Shown here in pieces: positions 27,504-36,516 of a stretch of 64,000 nucleotides of DNA. How positions within the stretch are numbered: position 1 is the stretch's first letter; every line of letters begins with the position of its first letter. Location of the stretch: assembly GCA_026004795.1 (NCBI GenBank), contig BPJV01000008.1, forward strand, positions 124,001-188,000. Direction: 5' to 3'. The notes below the pieces were generated by a model, which was given only the letters and a program-made list of their open reading frames with translations, was not told where the DNA came from and ran no database searches. The position numbers were made by a program, and so were the translations under genes. Source of the DNA: Pirellulaceae bacterium (lineage in GTDB: Bacteria; Planctomycetota; Planctomycetia; Pirellulales; Pirellulaceae).

Positions 27504-29114
27504 CTAAAGGGGCTGTGATGGACTGGTAACGCTGCGGGCTGAGGGGCTGTGCCAGCCGCCACCGAGCGCTTTGTACAGGCGGATAGCGCTGATGGCGATG
27601 TTGCCGCGGGCGACGATCCAGGCATCGGTGATCTGCGTCAATTGGCGTTGCGATTCAAGGACGGCTTGGAAGGGGATCGCTCCGGCTTCGTACTGTTTGG
27701 TGGCCAGCTCGACTCCCGTTCGTGCCGATGCGACTGCTTCAGCCAAGTGGTTGGCGATTTCACGATTGTGGTGGAGGCTGACCATCGCATCTTCAACTTC
27801 ACCAACAGCCTCCAACACGGTTTGGCGGTACCGAAGTTGTGCTTGTCGATACGCTGATTCGGCCGCCTCAATGCCGCTCCAGATCCGACCGAAGCTGAGG
27901 ATATTCCATCGCAATGCAGGGCCGACACGCATGTTAAAACTCTCTGATTCGAAGAGGTTGGAAGCGTTCTTCGAATCCAAGGCGAAGACTCCGGTCAGCG
28001 AGAGCGAGGGATACAGTTCGGCAGTCGCCACACCGATGCGAGCGGCGGCGGCGACAACCTGTTGTTCAGCCGCGCGAACGTCGGGGCGTCGTCGTACCAA
28101 GTCGTGGGGGATGCCAACGATAATCGGCTCGGAGACCTCGGGAATCGTGCCGGAATGGTCGGCGATATCAAGCAATCCACGCGGCTGCTCACCGCGCAGA
28201 ATCGAAAGGCGATTAAGGATCAACTCCCGCTCTCGCTGCAACGTAGGGACGCTGGCCCGAGTCGTATTGAGTTGTGCTTCCGCCTGGGCGACGTCCAGGG
28301 CACTGATCGCGCCGGCTGCGAAGCGTCCCTGTGTGATCGCCAGCGTTTGTTCCTGAATCGCAATATTTTCCAACGCCTGCTCGATCCGTTCGTCGAGCAC
28401 GCGCAGTCCGACATAGAGCGCGGCCGCGTCGCCAACCAAGCTAACCTGCAGCGCGTTCCTCGCTTCCGCCGTGGCCCGCAGATCGGCACAAGCCGCTTCT
28501 GTGATCCGCTGCACTCTACCGAACAAATCGACTTCCCAAGCGACATTGAATCCTGTCGACCACAGGTCAAACGGCGGGAAGGGAAACCCTGAGATGCCTG
28601 CCGGATTGCCATTGTCGCTGATGTCGATTCGAGTGACCGAGGTTTGGTGTGTCAGTTGAGGAAACTTGCCGCTTCGAGCAATTCCTACACGGGCGCGAGC
28701 TTCTTGTATCCGCTCGGCAGCCTCTTGGAGTGAGAGATTCTCGTGGGCAACTTGGTGAATCAGCCGGTGAAGGTGCGCATCATCGAAATTAAGCCACCAC
28801 TGCTGTTGATCATCCTCCTGCATGCTGAAGTCCGCTTCATGGAACGCATGCCAAGGACCTAATGGATCGTGGTAGGGACGAAGATTAGGGCCCACTTTGC
28901 AACCTGCTATGAAGCTGAGTAGGCACAGCAGGGGACCTAATGTTCGGACCAAGATCACCGAGGTTCTTGCAGCACGCTCTTGCCGTGTCGGACCGCTCCG
29001 GAAGGCTGCCATCATTGAATGTTTCGCTCTTACGCGGTCTCTAGCGGGACTGACTGAGAGCGATTGCTCCCTGGCTGTCTGCCGAGTGATGAACTTGACT
29101 GACTGGCCGGTCAT
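27504..29114 (-). CDS. Outer-membrane efflux lipoprotein, TolC/OprM (NodT) family
   Basis: Up to 536 residues; the ATG at 29,114 gives a long N-terminal tail, and a start nearer 29,013 (MMAAFRSGP) is possible. The lipobox is LLSFIAGC. The family signs follow: KVGPNLRPY, QQWWLNFDDAHLHRLI, long coiled helices (EAAERIQEARARVGIARSGKF), GIPHDLVRRRPDVRAAEQQV and ATAELYPSLSLTG. It forms the outer-membrane channel of a tripartite efflux pump. It is divergent from the adaptor and pump genes at 29,284-33,485, with which it should assemble. Confidence 0.9.
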   Translation of the reverse strand: MTGQSVKFITRQTAREQSLSVSPARDRVRAKHSMMAAFRSGPTRQERAARTSVILVRTLGPLLCLLSFIAGCKVGPNLRPYHDPLGPWHAFHEADFSMQEDDQQQWWLNFDDAHLHRLIHQVAHENLSLQEAAERIQEARARVGIARSGKFPQLTHQTSVTRIDISDNGNPAGISGFPFPPFDLWSTGFNVAWEVDLFGRVQRITEAACADLRATAEARNALQVSLVGDAAALYVGLRVLDERIEQALENIAIQEQTLAITQGRFAAGAISALDVAQAEAQLNTTRASVPTLQRERELILNRLSILRGEQPRGLLDIADHSGTIPEVSEPIIVGIPHDLVRRRPDVRAAEQQVVAAAARIGVATAELYPSLSLTGVFALDSKNASNLFESESFNMRVGPALRWNILSFGRIWSGIEAAESAYRQAQLRYRQTVLEAVGEVEDAMVSLHHNREIANHLAEAVASARTGVELATKQYEAGAIPFQAVLESQRQLTQITDAWIVARGNIAISAIRLYKALGGGWHSPSARSVTSPSQPL

Positions 29115-29137
29115 GTTATTATTTCCTGCCTCCGTAG

Positions 29138-29155
29138 AGTGACTTGTTGGTCACT
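29138..29155. promoter_or_regulatory. Palindromic operator candidate between the divergent efflux genes
   Basis: AGTGAC-TTGTTG-GTCACT has perfect 6-bp arms separated by 6 bases. It lies in the 169-base region between the starts of the outer-membrane protein and adaptor genes. Size and symmetry suit a TetR-family repressor, and a TetR gene is in the cluster. The link is inference. Confidence 0.45.
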
Positions 29156-29283
29156 GAATTGCGCAGCTGCGGTAACGATCGGCAATTTCGGTCCAAAGCC
29201 GTTAATTGATGCGAACGGAATTCTGTCGAAGTGGGTCGGTACGGGGAGCGAGAGGGTTAATAAATCCATCTTCTGGGGTTCTT

Positions 29284-30408
29284 ATGCGAAGTAGCGAGCA
29301 AGCGGAAGAGCGAGACTGCGGCAATACTGGTCTTCGACTGCCCCTGCCGAATTGGACTGTGCTGGCAGGATTGGCGGTGCTGCTAACAGGTTGTCAGGCT
29401 CACGATACCGCGGTCGATTTCGTTGAGTTCGAAGGACCATGGCGGGTGAATACAGCGCCATTGGAGGGGGTGCCAGAGGAGGTGTTCGTCCAAAGCGGCA
29501 CGGTGCGCGCCCGACGGGAGATTCCGTTGGCCTTTCAAGTGCCTGGGAGAATTGCGAATCGATACGTTGACGCGGGCGTCAGAGTGCGGGAGGGCGACCT
29601 GTTGTTCGAATTGGATCCCAAGGATTTTCTCGATCAGGTGGCTGCGGCGGAAGCGCAATTGCGCGCGGTCGAAGCGGAGGCAACCGAGGCCCGACGGCAA
29701 CTTGAGCGGCAACGAGAAATGATCCGTACCAATGCCACTAGCCAGATGGCGTTGGAGCAAGCCGAGACGGGTGTCGAGGTGACTCGCCAGCAGGTTGCGG
29801 CCGCTCAATCGCAGTTGGCGTTAGCCAAAAACGCGCTCGCTTATACCAAATTGCTGGCCCCCACCGATGGCTTGTTAATCGACGTCACTGGCGAGCCGGC
29901 GCAGGTGGTGAGCGTGGGACGCGAGGTAGCGCGGTTGGCCGAAGCCGGCCCGGTTGATGTTGAGGTGGCCTTGCCGCAATCGCTGATCGAGAACGCGCCG
30001 CAGTATGGCGAGTGCATCGTCGATAGTAACGGCAAACGTTACCACATCGAGTTGCGCGAGGTTTCCGGTGCGGCCGATCTAGAGAGTCGAACATGGCGGG
30101 CGCGCTACCGGGTACTGGCTCCCGATGCCGATTTGCCGTTGGGATCGGTCGTTCGCGTGCGGTTGCCACTGGCACGAGCCCAGCCCGATCTGCGACGCGT
30201 TCCGGCCACCGCCGTAGACGAGCGTGCGGGGGGAGCTCGAGTGTGGTTGATCCAGAATCAGCAGGCCGAATCGACGGCCGTTGAAGTCGTCGAATACAAG
30301 GGACTGCATTGCATCATTCGTACCGATCTTCCGGTCGGTACACCAGTTATTTCAATGGGAACCCATCTGTTGCAGGAGGGGATGAAGGTGGAGGCCCTGG
30401 GGGGATGA
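29284..30408 (+). CDS. RND efflux periplasmic adaptor (membrane fusion protein), lipoprotein
   Basis: About 374 residues from the ATG at 29,284; a longer frame from 29,206 lacks support. Lipobox: LAVLLTGC. Then the barrel-sandwich start EVFVQSGTVRARREIPLAF-QVPGRI, a coiled-coil hairpin (AAAEAQLRAVEAEATEARRQ), the lipoyl half LLAPTDGLLIDVTGEPAQVV and the beta-barrel. It bridges the inner-membrane pump and outer-membrane channel. Its TGA overlaps the ATG of the pump gene (30,405), so translation is coupled. Confidence 0.92.
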   Translation: MRSSEQAEERDCGNTGLRLPLPNWTVLAGLAVLLTGCQAHDTAVDFVEFEGPWRVNTAPLEGVPEEVFVQSGTVRARREIPLAFQVPGRIANRYVDAGVRVREGDLLFELDPKDFLDQVAAAEAQLRAVEAEATEARRQLERQREMIRTNATSQMALEQAETGVEVTRQQVAAAQSQLALAKNALAYTKLLAPTDGLLIDVTGEPAQVVSVGREVARLAEAGPVDVEVALPQSLIENAPQYGECIVDSNGKRYHIELREVSGAADLESRTWRARYRVLAPDADLPLGSVVRVRLPLARAQPDLRRVPATAVDERAGGARVWLIQNQQAESTAVEVVEYKGLHCIIRTDLPVGTPVISMGTHLLQEGMKVEALGG

Positions 30409-33400
30409 AGTTTCCGAATCTATCCGCGCTGGCAGTACGTGAGGGCTCGGTCACGCTGTTTTTTCTTCTGCTATCGATCGGTGGTGGGATCTATGCCTTC
30501 CTCTCTTTGGGGCGGGCAGAGGATCCGGCGTTCAAGATACGCGCCTTGGTTGTCTCGGCCATTTGGCCAGGCGCGACTGCCGAGGAGATGGTCGAGCAGG
30601 TGGCCGATCGCTTAGAGAAGCGGTTTCAAGAAGTCCCCTACTTCTACCGTGTTGAAACGACGGCCCGCCCCGGTCGCGTCGACATGGTGGTCGAGTTCCA
30701 AGATTACACGCCGGGCGAGGAATTGCCTGAGGTGTTGTATCAAGTGCGCAAACGCATGCTCGACGAGGCCCCTTTGTTGCCTGAAGGTGTAATCGGCCCG
30801 ATCGTCAACGATGACTTTGCCGACGTGTATTTCAATCTGATCTCCATCACTGCACCTGGAGTTCCGATGCGCGAGCTGGTGCGGATTGCCGAGCAGACGC
30901 GCGACCGCATCGCCCGCGTGCCAGGGGTGCAGAAGGCAGTGCTGATCGGCGAACGGCCAGAACGTGTCTATGTCGATTTCGACTTGTCGAAACTCCATTC
31001 GTTGGGAATTCCCGCCCCCCAGGTCTTCCAGGCGATACGAGCTCAGAACCAATTGGTTCCTGCAGGTTTTTTGGAGACAGCCGGCCCACGCATCTACTTT
31101 CGTTCCGCTGCTGATTTGGCCGATGTCGAGCGGATCAAGAGTATTCCGTTGCGAATCGGAGAGCGCATCTTGCCGCTGTCGGAATTGGCGGAAGTGCGGA
31201 TGGGATATGAAGAACCGCCGCAGTACCTGGTCCGCGCCGGTGGTGAGGATGCCTTGATGATCGGTGTGGTGATGGCCGATGGCGAGAACGGTTTGGAGCT
31301 GGGGGACCGGTTGCAAGCCTTTCTTGTGGAGGAACAGGCGCGGCTGCCATTGGGGATCTTCCTGAACCAGTTCACTAACCAAGCCGATGCGATTTCACAA
31401 GCCGTCGATCTATTCCAAATCAAGTTTCTCGTCGCGTTGGGCGTTGTCATGTTGGTGACGTTATTGGCATTGGGCCTACGAGCGGGACTGATCGTGGGGA
31501 TAGCTGTGCCGGTGACGTTGGGAATCACGTTCATGATCATGAGCGCCGTGGGCATCAATCTGGATCGCATTACTCTCGGCGCATTGATCATCTCGTTGGG
31601 CTTGTTGGTCGATGACGCGATGATTTCCATCGAGATGATGATCGTCAAACTGGAAGAGGGCTGGGATCGCCTCCGAGCGGCAGCGCACGCCTGGCAGGTG
31701 ACTGCCGCACCGATGTTGTTCGGTACCCTGGTCACCGTTGCTGGGTTCGTTCCCATCGGTTTTGCCCGCTCCGGAGTGGGAGAATACGCCGGCAACATTT
31801 TCTGGGTGTTGATGTATTCTTTGCTCGCTTCTTGGTTGGTGGCTGTAACCTTCACGCCGTATCTGGGGGTGAAGCTTTTACCTAACTACAAGAAGCATGG
31901 TGAAGGGGACGACCATCTTTACCAAACGCGTCCCTATCGCCTATTTCGAAGTTTCGTCCGTGGCGGCTTGCGATTGCGGTGGTTGGTAATTCTCGTGACG
32001 TTCGGCATGTTGGTAGCAGCGATCGTCGGTTTGGCTGGACCAGTGAAGAAGCAATTCTTTCCGGCTTCGGATCGGCCCGAGGTGTTGATCAATGTGTACA
32101 TGCCGCAGGGAACCTCGATCCAAGCCACCGATGCCGTCGTTCGCAAGCTAGAGTCGCTGGTGGCGAAGATCCCGCAATTCGATCGCTATGCCAGCTTCGT
32201 CGGTGCCGGGGCGCCACGGTTTTTCATCTCACTCAATCCGGAGCAACCCAGCTCGGCTTTTGGCAAGATTGTGGCCATTGCTCACAACGCACATGACCGA
32301 GATATCGCGATCAACGAATTGCGGAAGGCCATTGCGGCTGGGGAGTTTCCCGAGGCAAGGATACGCGTAAGCCGCTTACTCTTCGGGCCGGCCGCGGCAT
32401 GGCCGGTGGGAGTGCGAGTGATCGGACCGGACGCGGACCAGCTCCGTAAAATTGCCCTCCAAGTGCGTGATATCATGGAGGCCAATCCTCATACGGAGAA
32501 CGTCAATCTCGATTGGAATGAGCGCGCGCCGGTTTATCAGTTGAAGGTCGACGTGGATCGCTTGCGGGCCATGGGATTGACGCCGCTGGATGTGGCCCAA
32601 CAAGCTCAGTTTTCTTTCGATGGCGTTCCGGTCACCGAGCTGCGGCAGGACATTCGCACCGTACAGCTACGCGCTCGGGGACGTGCCGGTTTGAAGGACT
32701 TGGAAAGCTGGAGCAGCCTGGAGATCAAGAATCAGCAAGGGCGAACGATTCCCGTGGCGCAGTTGGGGGAACTGGAAGTCCGTTTCGAAGAACCGGTTAT
32801 CAAACGGTACAACCGTGAAATGATGCTGGCCGTCCAGTGCGACAACATCGGTGCCGAGTCCCCGGATGTCGCCACGGAAGTATGGAACGATCTGGCGGAG
32901 CTACGTGAGCGATTGCCCATCGGCTACCGTTTAGAACAAGCGGGTACCGTGGAGAACTCTGAGAAAGCCAACGCGTCGATCAACAAGCTGGGGCCAGTCA
33001 TGTTCGCGCTGATGCTCGTCTTCATCATGTTGCAGGTTCGTACCTTCAACGGTGCGTTTACCACGCTAGCCACCGCTCCTTTAGGGGTGATCGGTGCGGT
33101 CGCCGCATTGCTGCTCTTCAATCAGCCCTTCGGATTCGTGGCGCTGCTGGGGTTGATTGGTCTGGCAGGAATCTTGATGCGCAACACACTGATTCTGACG
33201 CAGCAGGTTTCGGATAACTATTTCGCCGGGATGTCACCCGAAGATTCGATCGTGGAAGCGGTGGTACGTCGCGCCAGGCCAGTGTTGCTAACGGCGTCGG
33301 CCGCCATGTTGGCCTTCATTCCGTTGACGCACGACGTTTTCTGGGGACCGATGGCGTACGTATTGATCGGAGGCGTTGCCTCTGGAACGGTGATTACTCT

Positions 33401-33485
33401 CCTAGCAGTTCCGGCGCTTTATAGCCGCTACTTCTTGGCCCGCCAACGTCGTCCCAATGTTGGTGAGGAAGCTGCATCCGTTTAG
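30405..33485 (+). CDS. RND-family multidrug/solute efflux permease (AcrB-like)
   Basis: 1,026 residues from the ATG at 30,405, overlapping the adaptor stop. Two repeats of a large periplasmic loop plus membrane helices: TM1 VTLFFLLLSIGGGIYAFLSL, then FLVALGVVMLVTLLALGL; the TM4 region LGALIISLGLLVDDAMISIE carries the proton-relay aspartates; the C-terminal half repeats with FALMLVFIMLQVRTF and FVALLGLIGLAGILMRNT. The sequence RAEDPAFKIRALVVSAIWPGA is typical of the HAE1-like branch found in diverse bacteria. Proton-driven export of an unknown substrate. Confidence 0.92.
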   Translation: MKFPNLSALAVREGSVTLFFLLLSIGGGIYAFLSLGRAEDPAFKIRALVVSAIWPGATAEEMVEQVADRLEKRFQEVPYFYRVETTARPGRVDMVVEFQDYTPGEELPEVLYQVRKRMLDEAPLLPEGVIGPIVNDDFADVYFNLISITAPGVPMRELVRIAEQTRDRIARVPGVQKAVLIGERPERVYVDFDLSKLHSLGIPAPQVFQAIRAQNQLVPAGFLETAGPRIYFRSAADLADVERIKSIPLRIGERILPLSELAEVRMGYEEPPQYLVRAGGEDALMIGVVMADGENGLELGDRLQAFLVEEQARLPLGIFLNQFTNQADAISQAVDLFQIKFLVALGVVMLVTLLALGLRAGLIVGIAVPVTLGITFMIMSAVGINLDRITLGALIISLGLLVDDAMISIEMMIVKLEEGWDRLRAAAHAWQVTAAPMLFGTLVTVAGFVPIGFARSGVGEYAGNIFWVLMYSLLASWLVAVTFTPYLGVKLLPNYKKHGEGDDHLYQTRPYRLFRSFVRGGLRLRWLVILVTFGMLVAAIVGLAGPVKKQFFPASDRPEVLINVYMPQGTSIQATDAVVRKLESLVAKIPQFDRYASFVGAGAPRFFISLNPEQPSSAFGKIVAIAHNAHDRDIAINELRKAIAAGEFPEARIRVSRLLFGPAAAWPVGVRVIGPDADQLRKIALQVRDIMEANPHTENVNLDWNERAPVYQLKVDVDRLRAMGLTPLDVAQQAQFSFDGVPVTELRQDIRTVQLRARGRAGLKDLESWSSLEIKNQQGRTIPVAQLGELEVRFEEPVIKRYNREMMLAVQCDNIGAESPDVATEVWNDLAELRERLPIGYRLEQAGTVENSEKANASINKLGPVMFALMLVFIMLQVRTFNGAFTTLATAPLGVIGAVAALLLFNQPFGFVALLGLIGLAGILMRNTLILTQQVSDNYFAGMSPEDSIVEAVVRRARPVLLTASAAMLAFIPLTHDVFWGPMAYVLIGGVASGTVITLLAVPALYSRYFLARQRRPNVGEEAASV

Positions 33486-33541
33486 GTTGCATTGACATTC
33501 TGTTAGGACGAAAAGGGTTCAGTTTGGTGCCGTCAACTCCT

Positions 33542-33778
33542 TTAGGGATTGTCAAGAGCGGGTGAGGGCTCGCCATAATTTTGCTTGTTTTTCTCCATGG
33601 CGTTGAGGATCAGGAGGAGTTTGAGCATGACGGCGCCCAAGGCAACCTTCTTCGGCTTTCCTTGGGCAAGTAGACGTTGTTAGAACGCTTTCATGGTATC
33701 GCCGTGGCGCACGGTGACGATGGCCGCCATGTAGAGGACCTTGCGGATGTTGGCTCGGCCAGCCGATGTGCTGCAGCG
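33542..33778 (-). pseudogene. IS110-family transposase, C-terminal remnant with internal stop
   Basis: Read on the minus strand: SAGRANIRKVLYMAAIVTVR, then HGDTMKAF, a TAA stop, and QRLLAQGKPKKVALGAVMLK LLLILNAMEKN ending at a TAA at 33,542. This is the conserved end of the IS116/IS110/IS902 transposase domain. The upstream part and the catalytic DEDD domain are absent, and the in-frame stop shows it is inactive. On one side lies the CAGTTTGGTGCC motif (33,519), on the other the composite repeat. Confidence 0.8.
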
Positions 33779-33789
33779 GCGCTTTCAGT

Positions 33790-34017
33790 GGCTACGCCGC
33801 TGGCGCTCTGCCCTGGGGTTTCATGGCGTTGCCCCTTCGGGGCGAATTGTGGCATTGGGGAATTCTGGTGAATTCCACGACTGGTAGGCCGTGCCTGCGG
33901 GACTGAAGTATATGGGAATTCTGGCGAATTCCACTACTGGTGGATATGGGAATTCTGGAGAATTCCACTACTGGTGGGTGGATATGGGAATTCTGGAGAA
34001 TTCCACTACTGGTGGGT
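33790..34017. repeat. Composite repeat family 2, copy B, with four EcoRI-type palindromic units
   Basis: The first part (33,790-33,886) matches 25,706-25,800. Palindromic units GGGAATTCTGG(T/C/A)GAATTCC plus ACTACTGGT start near 33,857, 33,914, 33,948 and 33,986. Each has 7-bp arms GGAATTC/GAATTCC. The last two differ from the first mainly at the loop base. They end against the stop codon of the DUF2203 gene at 34,019. Confidence 0.8.
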
Positions 34018-34018
34018 T

Positions 34019-34480
34019 TTAGCGAGAATTGGCGTCCCCGGGATTTCTGTCAGAAAATACGATATCGCGACGATGCGACCATGGGTCGTCGGCATACCGC
34101 CAATGCGTGACTGTCGGCTCTCCAGGTTTCCAACTGTAGAAAGCCTCGCATTGATCAATCAGCGTAGGAAACTCGATTAGTCCCTCTTGGGGCTGCCGCA
34201 ATAGAACGCCTAAAGATTCCAATTCCTCCCTGTACTGCCAAATACGATCATATTCGATCTGCAAATCGATGCGGCTTTCCGCAATCTCATCGGCATACAT
34301 GGAACCGGCGGTACGGTTGCTTTGCCGCAGCAATCGGCGCAGATCCGCCTGCCGACTGGTCACGGTACGATAGACCGACAAGATGTCTTCGGCAATCGAT
34401 TTCACCAAAGGCAGCATTGCATTGGCTTCGTCGAGTGTGAAGCGTTTGGTATTCGGGCGATCAACTTGCGACTGCATCAT
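34019..34480 (-). CDS. DUF2203 family protein
   Basis: 153 residues with GAGG 9 nt before the ATG. The family pattern is KRFTLDEANAMLPLVKSIAE at the N terminus, a helical middle and the C-terminal EGLIEFPTLI, EAFYSWKPGEPTVTHWRYAD. Function of DUF2203 is not established. The last residues (RNPGDANSR) run up to a repeat array and may have been altered by it. Confidence 0.8.
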   Translation of the reverse strand: MMQSQVDRPNTKRFTLDEANAMLPLVKSIAEDILSVYRTVTSRQADLRRLLRQSNRTAGSMYADEIAESRIDLQIEYDRIWQYREELESLGVLLRQPQEGLIEFPTLIDQCEAFYSWKPGEPTVTHWRYADDPWSHRRDIVFSDRNPGDANSR

Positions 34481-35220
34481 TTCTTTGGCCTCGTGGGAGA
34501 GCTATTCAGCTCACCTGGGACGCGACTGCGTCTCCCCTGCCCACACTTCGGAAGGCAGGAGCGAGCAGCATCAATCATCGGTTTCGTGGCTGGTTTAACC
34601 TTAGCGTAATCACTCCACCCTGCAGTCGGCAAGTGCTGTTAAGGACGCCGCAAATTGAGGCGCAAGGGGTGCCTGGGCGCCCTAAAGGGCTGGGGGTAAA
34701 AAACTCACGGCCAAAGCCGGTCTACGCTGATCGAGGAACGTGAGAAGGTCTTGGAAAGCAATCCGGCCAATGGCAGGCTCCTGGGAAAGATTCCCGAGAT
34801 TGCAACACAGACCAGGACGGTCCTGCGACCGGCAAAAGGGAGGGTGATGATTCGCGCTGCGGACGACCGTTGGCAGTCTTGCGAACCAAAGCTCGACCGC
34901 GGCACTGCTTCGTACTGATGCCATAATATCATTGGCTGCCGGCGGAACGTCGCCCCCAGTGAAACTCTTCGGCGGCGTCGGATGCTCCCGTAGCGGCCTT
35001 GGGTAGCCACCAATCAGGAATCGGTCGGTCGCAGACTGAACGACGATCGAGTTCCGCGCCGACCGCAGGCGATCTCGGGCCCCGAGCATCGATCCGCGCA
35101 GATACTTGGCAGGCACGCATCGGCGCATAAGGCTAGCAGACATGCGCCGCGAAAGAACCGATTAGCAAGCGACGGGACGCACGCGGGATACTTCCCCCGG
35201 CCCTATGGGCTCAATGCATC
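34481..35220. other. Gap of 740 bases without a confident gene
   Basis: Several overlapping open frames exist on the minus strand (for example 34,682-35,143 and 34,705-35,013), but none resembles a known family or has a good ribosome site. A GGCGCCCTAAAGGGC hairpin-like segment is near 34,676. Confidence 0.4.
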
Positions 35221-35310
35221 TTATTTCTTGCGATGGCGAATTCGAGCGCGCATACGCCGCTTCTTCCGACCGATCTTACGTCGTCCCTTACCGCTTTTCT
35301 TTACTCCCAC
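35221..35310 (-). CDS. Very small, highly basic protein (29 residues), ribosomal-protein-like
   Basis: A GTG at 35,310 opens a 29-codon frame ending in TAA at 35,221. The product is almost entirely lysine, arginine and glycine: KSGKGRRKIGRKKRR, then ARIRHRKK. A strong GGAAGGAG lies 9 nt upstream of the GTG, which is the main support for translation. The composition resembles tiny ribosomal proteins (bS22/AURKAIP1-like or bTHX-like), which are easily missed by annotation. I do not recognise the exact family. Confidence 0.65.
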   Translation of the reverse strand: MGVKKSGKGRRKIGRKKRRMRARIRHRKK

Positions 35311-35597
35311 AGGCTAACACTCCTTCCCTAAAATCAGTTCTTGGTGAGGCTACATCCATCTACATCCATCATTGTCCTCGCAACGCGGTACCGTGGCCCT
35401 TTGTGGAGAGTATCTTTTTTCCGCAGGCGGTACCCACGTTTCTCGCGAGCCCAATAGGTTAACGCGCCGCGGCTCGTTTTTCCAGGCACTTGCCGCCAAT
35501 TGCTGATCGAAATTGGCTGTTACCGACCATGCACCTGCCGCGTTTGACGATCAATGGCGGTCGATAGCGTTCCCGCCCTGCCGGCTACCAAGACTCG

Positions 35598-36257
35598 TCA
35601 ACTACTGACATTCAACGCCGACAACGCCTGCCGAAACCGCTCCATAGCGCGGGCGCGATGAGATAGAACGCTTTTAACGGCATCGCCCAATTCGGCAAAA
35701 GTTCGATGGTATTCGGATATTTCAAAGAGCGGGTCGTACCCGAAACCAAAGCTACCCCGCGGTTCGGACAGAATCGTCCCCCAACACTTTCCCTCGGCGA
35801 CCGCGTGTACTTGACCTGACGGAGACGCGAGAACCAAGGTGGAGACGTAATAGGCACGCCGCTGTTGACCAGCGGCAGTGCCAAGCTCGGTCAGAAGTTT
35901 GGCATTGTTCTGCTCATCGGTCGCGTTGGGCCCCGAGTATCTGGCGGAGTGCACTCCTGGGCGGCCACCTAGGTACGGCACACACAAGCCACTATCTTCG
36001 CCAATGACCCATTGGCCAAGGTGTTGCGCCTGTTCGACGGCTTTTAAAGTGGCGTTTTCAAGGAACGAGTCCCCCGGCTCTTCCACGTGCAGCGGAGACT
36101 CAAAGTCATCGAGGGAACGAAGTGTAATTCCCAGCGGCTGCAAAAGAAGTTCCATCTCGTACCGCTTCTTGCGGTTATGTGTGCCCAAAACCAACTGCTG
36201 CGGCATGCGTTCGGAGGAAGGGAGCGGCGTGGGCGTTACCTGCTGCGATGTATTCAT
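35598..36257 (-). CDS. rdgB: Non-canonical purine NTP pyrophosphatase (RdgB/HAM1)
   Basis: 219 residues, with a roughly 20-residue N-terminal extension before QLVLGTHNRKKRYEME. Family signature: N-terminal T-x-N-x-x-K/R motif, ENATLKA, VIGEDSGLCVPYLGGRPGVHSARYSG with catalytic acids, and the C-terminal GSFGFGYDPLFE and LSHRARAMERF. It hydrolyses dITP, XTP and ITP to monophosphates, keeping them out of DNA. A later start (MPQQLV) would remove most of the extension. Confidence 0.92.
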   Translation of the reverse strand: MNTSQQVTPTPLPSSERMPQQLVLGTHNRKKRYEMELLLQPLGITLRSLDDFESPLHVEEPGDSFLENATLKAVEQAQHLGQWVIGEDSGLCVPYLGGRPGVHSARYSGPNATDEQNNAKLLTELGTAAGQQRRAYYVSTLVLASPSGQVHAVAEGKCWGTILSEPRGSFGFGYDPLFEISEYHRTFAELGDAVKSVLSHRARAMERFRQALSALNVSS

Positions 36258-36427
36258 GGATTTCGCGAAGAATCGGTTAGTAACGCACGGATCACAGATC
36301 GCACGGGATCGGTTTCATGGAGCCAGTGAGGACTATTGCCAGCAACTTACCTTGCGCAAGGCACTACTTCAAATGAAGCACTTTTTGCGGCAAGCCCCGC
36401 TAGGAAACAAGGCAATGGTATTTTTAC

Positions 36428-36492
36428 GTCCCTCTCAGGCGCTGTCGCGCCTCCAGCTTTCTGGAGCGTCCCCTGCGGGACTACAACCGCAT
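36428..36492. repeat. Run of three short hairpins
   Basis: GGCGCTGTCGCGCC, CTCCAGCTTTCTGGAG and GTCCCCTGCGGGAC follow one another just beyond the stop of the BON protein gene. They resemble the hairpin cluster at 25.85-26.0 kb and may be the same type of structured element. Confidence 0.5.
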
Positions 36493-36516
36493 TGGAGACG
36501 GCGAGGGGCAAAGAGC

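Noticed and set aside
33857-34013. CRISPR array made of the GGAATTC units
   Set aside because: Spacing between units is short and irregular (about 6-29 bases), intervening sequence is repeated too, and units are palindromic with a shared composite element.
34682-35143. Minus-strand 153-aa frame as a gene
   Set aside because: No ribosome site, no family resemblance, arginine/proline-rich composition as expected of a chance frame.
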